A stretch of 64,000 nt of DNA from positions 62,001 to 126,000 of the forward strand of contig JARGPL010000003.1 of NCBI GenBank assembly GCA_029210175.1, read 5' to 3'. Made by a program: the position numbers and the translations under genes. This DNA comes from Minwuia sp. (GTDB lineage: Bacteria > Pseudomonadota > Alphaproteobacteria > Minwuiales > Minwuiaceae). Below are positions 57,745-64,000 of this stretch, one piece after another (position 1 is the first letter of the stretch; each line of letters opens with the position of its first letter). The notes under the pieces were generated by a model. The model had not been told where the DNA came from and made no database searches. It saw nothing but the letters and a program-made list of their open reading frames with translations.

Positions 57745-59184
57745 TCAGCGCGTGATCTCTGCCCTTGATAGTCCGCGCATGGTGCACCACCCCAGCATCA
57801 GGACAGGCACGAAGCCTGCGAAGATCCAGAAGCCGACGGTCCCGACCTCGGCAGCATCGATTCCATCCGCGAACCCTGACAGGTTGGCGAACAGACCGGC
57901 CAGTGCCGCCCCCAGACCATAGCCCACCATCTGCATGGTCGGCACGGCAGCAGACGCCCGCGCACGATCCGCCGGATGGGCGGAGGCAATGATGCGCCTC
58001 AGCACGAACGGCCAGGCCGCACCGAACCCTGCCCCCAGACAGAACGCAAAGGGCAGCAACATCCAGATGCTGCCCTGCGGCAGGGCGAAGGCCATGCCCA
58101 GCACCCCCAAGGTCATCAACCCGGCACCCACGCGGATGATCCGCATTTCATGGCGTTGGCCGAGGCCGGACACGACCAGCGCCGCAAAAGTCCAGGCCAC
58201 GGATTCTGCCGCGACCAGATAACCGCCCACCAGGGGTGAAACCCCGAAACGCAACTGCGCCAGCAAGGGGCCGTAGAGCGTGAAGGAAATCGTCGCCGTG
58301 GCGAAGCAGAGCACGAAGAAGATTCCACCGCCGACCGGTCGGGTGATGGCCAGGACATCACGGGGGAACAGCCGCACCGCCGCGGCGCGATCAGCGCGAA
58401 AGAACATTACCAGCATGGCCATGCCGGCGCCGATCAGCCCGGACGAAAGCCAGATGGACGCCGCCGTTCCGCCGGCAGCCACGGCAACGATGGCCAGGGT
58501 CAGCAGCAGAAGACGCAGCCACGGTACCGCCCGTGACGCCGCCGCACGCCTGTCTGACCGGTCTGGCCGGTCGCCGCGCAACATCACGAACCCCAGCACG
58601 ACGAGAATGACCGCCTGCACTGCGAAGGCCAGGAAGCCGTAGCGCCACAGACCGGCGTTGGCGAACAGGCCACCGATCAGTGGACCGCAGAAGGCGGATG
58701 CCCCCCAGATCGCGGAAATCAGGGCCATGACCGCGGGCAGCAGATGATCGGGGAACAGTCGGTCGGTGGCCACGAAGACAATCGCAACCAGCGCCCCGCC
58801 ACCCAGTCCCTGCGCCAGCCGCCCGAGCAGCATCGTCGCCATGTCAGGCGCGAACATGCTTGCCAGGCAGCCGAGCGCAAACAGGCTTGCGGCACTGCAC
58901 ATGCCGAACCGCAGTCCGATCCGGACCGCCAGCAGTCCCGTCGCGGCACCGGCAACCACGGACCCGACCTCATAGAGCGCGATCGTCCAGCCCAGCCAGG
59001 GTGCGCCGCCTATATCCAGGACAGCGCTGGGCATCAGGGTCGCGACCATCAGGGAATCCGCTGCATGCAGCCAGACCCCGAGACAAAGCACGATGAAACG
59101 CGGCAGGTTTCCACCCTGCAGCAGTTCCCGCCACGGCGCGTGACGACTGCCACCCGGGCCGGTCTTTGGTGTGGGTATCGACAT
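57745..59184 (-). CDS. major facilitator superfamily transporter
   Basis: A 479-residue MFS protein with about 12-14 helices. LGVWLHAADSLMVATLMPSA opens helix 1, GRLAQGLGGGALVAIVFVATDRLFP is the A/B motif region, and WGASAFCGPLIGGLFANAGLWRYGF is motif C, typical of drug-H+ antiporters with 14 helices (DHA2-like). Substrate unknown. Transcribed leftward toward tRNA-Ala, and divergent from hyuA with about 160 bases between starts. Confidence 0.88.
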   Translation of the reverse strand: MSIPTPKTGPGGSRHAPWRELLQGGNLPRFIVLCLGVWLHAADSLMVATLMPSAVLDIGGAPWLGWTIALYEVGSVVAGAATGLLAVRIGLRFGMCSAASLFALGCLASMFAPDMATMLLGRLAQGLGGGALVAIVFVATDRLFPDHLLPAVMALISAIWGASAFCGPLIGGLFANAGLWRYGFLAFAVQAVILVVLGFVMLRGDRPDRSDRRAAASRAVPWLRLLLLTLAIVAVAAGGTAASIWLSSGLIGAGMAMLVMFFRADRAAAVRLFPRDVLAITRPVGGGIFFVLCFATATISFTLYGPLLAQLRFGVSPLVGGYLVAAESVAWTFAALVVSGLGQRHEMRIIRVGAGLMTLGVLGMAFALPQGSIWMLLPFAFCLGAGFGAAWPFVLRRIIASAHPADRARASAAVPTMQMVGYGLGAALAGLFANLSGFADGIDAAEVGTVGFWIFAGFVPVLMLGWCTMRGLSRAEITR

Positions 59185-59347
59185 GGTCGGGCCAATCTGG
59201 GGCGTCGGCCCGGCAACAGCAAGCGCACCGGGCGCGCCACAGTGGCCCGGAAAGACAATGATTCGTGCGTCTGCGTCGAAGTGGATTCGGGCTGCATTGC
59301 CGTAAGCTTGTCCAATCGCCCGAATGGATGAATGGATGGAGAGCGTC

Positions 59348-61423
59348 TTGGCCTATCGAATTTCAGTGGACACCGGCGGCACATTTACCGACGTGATCGT
59401 GACCGACACCAAGGGGCACATGACCATCGGCAAGGCCCTGACGACGCGCGACCGGATTTCCGTGGGCATGAAGGAAGCCATCTCTGCCGCCGCCGGGGAG
59501 CTTGGTATCAGTCTGGAGGACCTGCTGGGTCAGTCGGACCTGCTGATCTACGGCACCACCCGGGCCACGAATGCCATCGTCACCAAGACCGTCGCCAAGA
59601 CCGCATTCGTCACCACGGAAGGGTTTCCCGACATCCTGCTGCTGAAGGAAGGCGGCAAGTTCAATCCGCACGACTTCACGGAGGAATACCCGGATCCCTA
59701 CATCCCGCGCCGCCATACCTTCGAGATAGCGGAGCGGATCGACGCCCAGGGCCGGGCAACGACGCCGCTGAATGAAGCCCTGGCCCGCCAGACGCTGGAA
59801 ACCATCCGGGATCGCGGTTTCGAGGCCATTGCCGTCTGCCTGATCTGGTCGATCGCCAACCCGGAACACGAACTGAAGATCGGGGCGATGATTCAGGAAA
59901 TCATGCCCGATGTACCCTTCACCCTGTCGCATCAGCTGATTCCCATCGTGCGCGAGTACCGCCGCGCATCCGCCACGGCAATCGATGCGTCGCTGAAGCC
60001 ATTGATGCAGTCGCATCTGCGCGGGCTGGAAACGGATCTGCGGGACACGGGCTATGCCGGCGAGATCCTTGTCAGCACCACCGCAGGCGGGTGCAACCAT
60101 GTCGAGGCGCTGGTCGAAAAGCCGATCTACACCATTGGCTCCGGCCCGGCGATGGCCCCCATTGCGGGCCTGACGTTTTCCGAGGCCGAGGACATGGGCG
60201 ACAACGTCATCATCTGTGACACCGGCGGCACGACGTTCGATGTCGGGCTGGTGCGTGACAGCCGCCTGACATTCAGCCGCGACACCTGGCTGGGCGGCCT
60301 CTACACCGGCGACCTGCTTGGTATCTCCTCTGTCGACATGCGCTCCATCGGTGCCGGCGGCGGTTCCATTGCCTGGGTCGATGAAGGCGGACTGATGCGG
60401 GTCGGACCGCAGTCAGCGGGCGCGGACCCGGGACCCGCCTGCTACGGCAATGGCGGCGAGGACCCGACGGTGTCCGATGCTGCCGTGGTTCTGGGATACT
60501 TCGACCCGGATTACTTCCTGGGCGGGCGCATGACCCTGGACGTGGAGGCCGCGCGCCTTGCGGTGAAGCGCGTCGCCGATCAGGCTGGCTACACGGTCGA
60601 GGAGACAGCCTATCGCATCATGGGTCTGGCCAGCGACCTGATGATGCGGGCGATCAGCGACATCACCATCAACGAAGGCTTCAACCCGCGCGAAAGCACG
60701 ATCGTTGCCGGTGGCGGGGCCGCCGGGGTCAACATCATGACCATCGCCAACGAACTCGGCTGCAACCGGGTGATCCTGCCCAAGGTCGCATCGGCGCTGT
60801 CAGCCGCCGGGATGCAGTTCGCCGATATCGTGGCGGAGGAGGCGACGAGCCTTGTCAGCCTGTCCAACCGCTTCGACATGGATGCGGTGAACGCGACGCT
60901 GGCGGACCTGGAGGACCGGCTGGAAACATTCCGCCGGACGCTGCCTGGCGGCGGCGACCGCTATCGCCTGGAATATGTGGCGGAGGCTCGCTATCTGGCG
61001 CAGGTCTGGGAACTGGATACACCACTGACCGTGCCCCGGTTCAATTCGCAGGCTGATCTGGACGCGCTGGTGGAGGCTTTCCATCAGGTGCATGAGCGGG
61101 TCTTTGCTGTCCGTGACGAGGGCAGCCCCGTCGAGATCGTGACCTGGAAGGTGCGTCTTGTGGTGCAGATCTCCGAACCCCCAGTCGCCACCGGTGCCAT
61201 TGACGCCACGACCGAAGCAAAGTCGGCGACGACAACCCGCGAATGCTACTTCGGCGACGCGACCGCCGTGACCACGCCGATCCACAAGGCATCGGACATC
61301 GTTCCGGGGAACCGCATCATGGGTCCCGCCATCATCGAAGAACCGACAACGACGCTGGTTGTCTATCCTGGCATGTCCGCGACCGTCAGTGCCGCTGGCA
61401 ACTATCGCCTCGACGTGTCCTGA
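59348..61423 (+). CDS. hyuA: hydantoinase/oxoprolinase family protein, subunit A
   Basis: A 691-residue ATP-dependent HyuA-type enzyme. The N-terminus AYRISVDTGGTFTDVIV is the phosphate-1 loop of the actin-like fold, YGTTRATNAIVT follows, and CDTGGTTFDVGLV and GAGGGSIAWVDEGG-type GAGGGSIAWVD mark the second half. These enzymes split hydantoins or 5-oxoproline with ATP. TTG 59348 gives the family's usual start and has GGAG six bases upstream; ATG 59324 or 59336 are alternatives. It is followed 14 bases later by the B subunit gene. Confidence 0.92.
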   Translation: MAYRISVDTGGTFTDVIVTDTKGHMTIGKALTTRDRISVGMKEAISAAAGELGISLEDLLGQSDLLIYGTTRATNAIVTKTVAKTAFVTTEGFPDILLLKEGGKFNPHDFTEEYPDPYIPRRHTFEIAERIDAQGRATTPLNEALARQTLETIRDRGFEAIAVCLIWSIANPEHELKIGAMIQEIMPDVPFTLSHQLIPIVREYRRASATAIDASLKPLMQSHLRGLETDLRDTGYAGEILVSTTAGGCNHVEALVEKPIYTIGSGPAMAPIAGLTFSEAEDMGDNVIICDTGGTTFDVGLVRDSRLTFSRDTWLGGLYTGDLLGISSVDMRSIGAGGGSIAWVDEGGLMRVGPQSAGADPGPACYGNGGEDPTVSDAAVVLGYFDPDYFLGGRMTLDVEAARLAVKRVADQAGYTVEETAYRIMGLASDLMMRAISDITINEGFNPRESTIVAGGGAAGVNIMTIANELGCNRVILPKVASALSAAGMQFADIVAEEATSLVSLSNRFDMDAVNATLADLEDRLETFRRTLPGGGDRYRLEYVAEARYLAQVWELDTPLTVPRFNSQADLDALVEAFHQVHERVFAVRDEGSPVEIVTWKVRLVVQISEPPVATGAIDATTEAKSATTTRECYFGDATAVTTPIHKASDIVPGNRIMGPAIIEEPTTTLVVYPGMSATVSAAGNYRLDVS

Positions 61424-61437
61424 AAGGAGCTTTCCGC

Positions 61438-63228
61438 ATGACCGAAGCAAAGAACGAGAAGTTCGATTCCTACATGACAGCGATCATCGCCAACCGCGTC
61501 GATGGCATCATCCGGGAAATGACCAATACCCTGCTGCGGGCAGCCCGTTCCGCCGTCATCAACAGCGCGCGGGATTTCAGTTGCTCCATCTGCACCGGCG
61601 ACAACAGGCTGCTGGCAGCAGCGGAGGGCCTGCCGATCCACATCTTCGGCAGCCACATGCAGTCGAAGGCCATGACCGACTTCAACGACGATATTCGTGA
61701 AGGCGACTGCTATCTGCACAACGACCCCTATTCCGGCAACACCCACGCCGCCGACCATACGTTCCTGGTGCCGGTGTTCATTGATGGGGAGCACCTGTTC
61801 ACTGCCGTCGCCAAGGCACATCAGGCCGACATCGGCAATTCCCTGCCCACGACCTACATGGCCGGTGCCAAGGACCAGTATGAGGAAGGCGCGCTGATCT
61901 TCCCCGCTGTCCGCATCCAGCGCGATTACACGAACATCGAGGATGTGGTGCGCATGTGCCGTTCGCGCATCCGCGTGCCGGGGCAGTGGTATGGCGATTA
62001 CCTTGCCGGCATCGGTTCCGCCCGCATCGGGGAGCGCCGCCTGAAGGAGCTGTGCGAGAAGTACGGCAAGGACACCATCAAGTCCTTCATCCGCGACTGG
62101 TTCGACTATTCGGAGGAGCGGATGGCCCAGGCCATCTCGAAGCTGCCGAAGTCGACCCTGAAAAACTCCGGTGCCCATGACCCCTATGGCGACCTGTTGC
62201 CCGAAGGCATTCCGCTGAACGTGGAACTGCGTATCGACCCGGAAGAACGCATGATCGACGTGGATCTGACGGACAATATCGACAACGTCGATTGCGGCCT
62301 GAACGAAAGCGAGGCCTGCGCCTCCGCATCCACCATCGCGGGCGTGTTCAATTCCCTCGATCCCACGGTGCCGCGCAACTCCGGCTCCTTCCGGCGGATA
62401 CGCCTGCACCTGAGGGACGGCGCGATTGCTGGGCGGCCCAAGTTCCCCCACTGCTGTTCCGTTTCCACCACCAACGTGGCGGACAGGCTGATCAACATCG
62501 TTCAATCGGCCTTCGCGGAGATCGGTGACGGCTTTGGACTGGCGGAGGGTGGTGTCGGCATGGGCGCGGGCTTTGCGGTGGTATCCGGCAAGGATGACCG
62601 GGCAGAAAACGAGCCTTACGTGAACCAGCTCATCATCGCCAGTTCAGGCGGCCCGGCCAGCCCTGTCGCAGATGGCTGGATCACCTATGGCATCCCGGTC
62701 GTGGCCGGGTTGATGTACCGCGACTCGGTTGAAATCGATGAACTGAAACATCCGCTGCAGTTCCAGTACCTGCGAATCGTGACCGGCAGTGGCGGTGCGG
62801 GCAGGAATCGCGGTGCCCCCGCGATGGAAATCTCCTACGGCCCGACGGAACTGCCAATGGACGTGCTCTGGCCCTGCGACGGGACCATCTATGCGCCGCA
62901 GGGCGTGCGCGGCGGCGACGCCGGTTCCGCCTGCCAGCATTTCAAGGTCAGCGCCAACGGCTTCGAGGAAGAGCTGCCGAGCATCGTCGAAGTGCAGTTG
63001 AAGAAGGGCGAGAAGGTCCGCGGCAACCATTCGGGCGGCGGTGGATATGGTGACCCGCTGGACCGGGATCCCCGCAAGGTGCTGAAGGACGTTCTGGAAC
63101 GCTATGAAACAGCAGAACGGGCGCGGGAAATCTATGGCGTCGTGCTGACCGGTTCCGGCGACGACGAGAGCCTGGCGCTCGATGCAGCAGCGACCAGGAA
63201 ACTCCGCTCGGAACGCGCCGCAGCCTAG
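61438..63228 (+). CDS. hyuB: hydantoinase B/oxoprolinase family protein, subunit B
   Basis: A 596-residue partner of HyuA. VDGIIREMTNTLLRAARSAVI, NDPYSGNTHAADHTFLVPVF, GDGFGLAEGGVGMGAGF and GGGYGDPLDRDPRKVLKDV are the family marks (the last is the glycine-rich C-terminal motif). ATG 61438 has AAGGAGC six or so bases upstream. HyuA and HyuB work together in ATP-dependent ring opening. The natural substrate (hydantoin, oxoproline or N-methylhydantoin) cannot be told. A clear hairpin follows. Confidence 0.93.
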   Translation: MTEAKNEKFDSYMTAIIANRVDGIIREMTNTLLRAARSAVINSARDFSCSICTGDNRLLAAAEGLPIHIFGSHMQSKAMTDFNDDIREGDCYLHNDPYSGNTHAADHTFLVPVFIDGEHLFTAVAKAHQADIGNSLPTTYMAGAKDQYEEGALIFPAVRIQRDYTNIEDVVRMCRSRIRVPGQWYGDYLAGIGSARIGERRLKELCEKYGKDTIKSFIRDWFDYSEERMAQAISKLPKSTLKNSGAHDPYGDLLPEGIPLNVELRIDPEERMIDVDLTDNIDNVDCGLNESEACASASTIAGVFNSLDPTVPRNSGSFRRIRLHLRDGAIAGRPKFPHCCSVSTTNVADRLINIVQSAFAEIGDGFGLAEGGVGMGAGFAVVSGKDDRAENEPYVNQLIIASSGGPASPVADGWITYGIPVVAGLMYRDSVEIDELKHPLQFQYLRIVTGSGGAGRNRGAPAMEISYGPTELPMDVLWPCDGTIYAPQGVRGGDAGSACQHFKVSANGFEEELPSIVEVQLKKGEKVRGNHSGGGGYGDPLDRDPRKVLKDVLERYETAERAREIYGVVLTGSGDDESLALDAAATRKLRSERAAA

Positions 63229-63263
63229 ATCCTTCAACAGCTTGCCTGCATCAGCAACAGTCC

Positions 63264-63293
63264 GCCCACCTGTCCATTGCCCGACAGGTGGGT
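63264..63293 (+). terminator. hairpin after hyuAB
   Basis: CCCACCTGTC (63265-63274) pairs perfectly with GACAGGTGGG (63283-63292) across an eight-base loop, about 36 bases past the hyuB stop. A G-T pair extends it by one. No T-tract follows. Confidence 0.6.
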
Positions 63294-63474
63294 GGGCTCA
63301 GTCATGCTGCATCAAGCATCATTCCGGACCTTTTCGGCAATGATCAGGCCCCTGCAGGCGCAAGGGAACCCATGATCAAAGCGATCATCGATCCGGCAGG
63401 TGTCGAAAAATGGCGCGCCAGATCGACTTGCCCGAACGGCCTGCAGCACCTGAACGGCAAGCCGAGCTGATTGA

Positions 63475-64000
63475 TCAGTTCTGACGGAGAAGCTGGTCCG
63501 CGCGGTCAAAACGTTCGGTCTCGATCAGCATCGCCACGTAGTCCGCCAGCAGTGATCGGTCGGTCGGGCGTTCAGCCACCAGCCCCTCATAGACTTCGAT
63601 GGCTTCCTCATGCGCGCCAATGGCGTTCAGGCCAGTTGCCTGCATGCGGCGGCTTTCAAAATCATCTGCGCTGTTGGTGCGGATGCGCTGCAGCATCTCG
63701 CGATAGGCGGCACGACCTTCCTGCGGGCGGTTCATGCCCGAAAGGGCAAGGCCGTAGTAGTACCAGGGCCGGTGATCGGCCCGCGCTTCGGGCGGCGCAA
63801 CCTGGAAGAACCGGTCCAGCACTTCGACGGCACGTTCGGATCGGCCGGCGAACGTGAAGGAGCGCCCGGCCTGCAACAGCCTGTCCGGATCATCCCCGAT
63901 ACGGGTCAGCAGTTTTTCCCAGACGTCGACCGCCACATCCTGTTTCGACGCCTGCTCGGCCCAGTCCGCCATCCGCAGCAAGGCCTGCTCGTCATCGGTC
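63475..64000 (-). CDS. TPR-repeat protein (5' part outside window)
   Basis: The minus-strand frame is open from the stop at 63475 to the window edge, so only the C-terminal about 175 residues are seen. They are made of degenerate TPR helices: ADWAEQASKQDVAVDVWEKLL, AGRSFTFAGRSERAVEVLDRFF, WYYYGLALSGMNRPQEGRAAYREML and IGAHEEAIEVYEGLVAERP. The likely role is protein-protein contact; no enzyme domain is visible. The gene lies convergent with hyuB beyond a hairpin and a 240-base gap. Confidence 0.72.
   Translation of the reverse strand, partial: TDDEQALLRMADWAEQASKQDVAVDVWEKLLTRIGDDPDRLLQAGRSFTFAGRSERAVEVLDRFFQVAPPEARADHRPWYYYGLALSGMNRPQEGRAAYREMLQRIRTNSADDFESRRMQATGLNAIGAHEEAIEVYEGLVAERPTDRSLLADYVAMLIETERFDRADQLLRQN

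Overview
The window is about 64 kb of GC-rich chromosomal DNA from an alphaproteobacterium. The signs are a MucR-type regulator, a GlnD with tandem ACT domains, a full SUF operon behind an Rrf2-type SufR, DUF1223, a CnoX-like thioredoxin-TPR protein and CaiB/HyuAB-type catabolic genes. The mix would fit a free-living, probably marine Rhodospirillales-like lineage, but nothing in the window fixes the genus. Genes are densely packed on both strands. I see no rRNA, prophage, insertion sequence or CRISPR array. There are two tRNAs, Met(CAT) and Ala(GGC).

Layout. 1-2.5 kb: minus-strand run enoyl-CoA hydratase > proX > cnoX-like > LON-domain protein (cut by the window edge). 2.7-5.5 kb: metallo-beta-lactamase-fold hydrolase, methyltransferase and enolase-superfamily enzyme. 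5.7-8.7 kb: AEC transporter, argC, DUF169 protein. 8.8-12.2 kb: metal operon znuC-znuB-DUF1007-NicO with His-rich segments. 12.4-17.8 kb: wrbA, acnA, DUF1223, LLM oxidoreductase. 17.9-20.6 kb: glnD. 20.8-22.6 kb: two adjacent genes, a DUF1704/QEGLA protein and a cupin, each broken by a one-base frameshift. 22.7-29.3 kb: sufR-sufB-sufC-sufD-sufS-sufE-sufT-sufA. 29.6-32.2 kb: a visibly AT-rich cassette with an MBOAT acyltransferase and an SGNH-like partner, closed by a very long hairpin. 32.4-38.2 kb: nitronate monooxygenase, DksA/TraR and DUF465 proteins, a 43-residue basic protein, tRNA-Met, dihydroorotase, NIPSNAP and nhaA.

38.3-44.5 kb: an OxyR-like regulator divergent from nhaA, an SbtA-SbtB-like bicarbonate transport pair, acyl-CoA dehydrogenase, HCCA isomerase, a secreted HExxH protein and an acetylpolyamine amidohydrolase-like protein. 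44.6-52.3 kb: D-amino-acid dehydrogenase, panB with a carboxymuconolactone decarboxylase-family gene, CaiB CoA-transferase, lactonase-like MBL protein, a degenerate alpha/beta hydrolase, thioesterase and ClC protein. 52.4-57.4 kb: MucR, a degenerate isochorismatase-fold protein, nitroreductase and a tandem pair of orphan histidine kinases, the second a decayed copy. 57.5-64 kb: tRNA-Ala, MFS transporter, hyuA-hyuB and a partial TPR protein.

The most notable points are several proteins that keep a known fold but have lost its signature catalytic or sensing residues: OxyR-like without the peroxidatic Cys, isochorismatase with D/K/C changed to H/H/A, alpha/beta hydrolase without the nucleophile Ser, and ClC without the proton glutamate. 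Also notable are three broken genes, the AT-rich O-acylation cassette and the znuCB-DUF1007-NicO metal operon. I found no single system that I can confidently call new.
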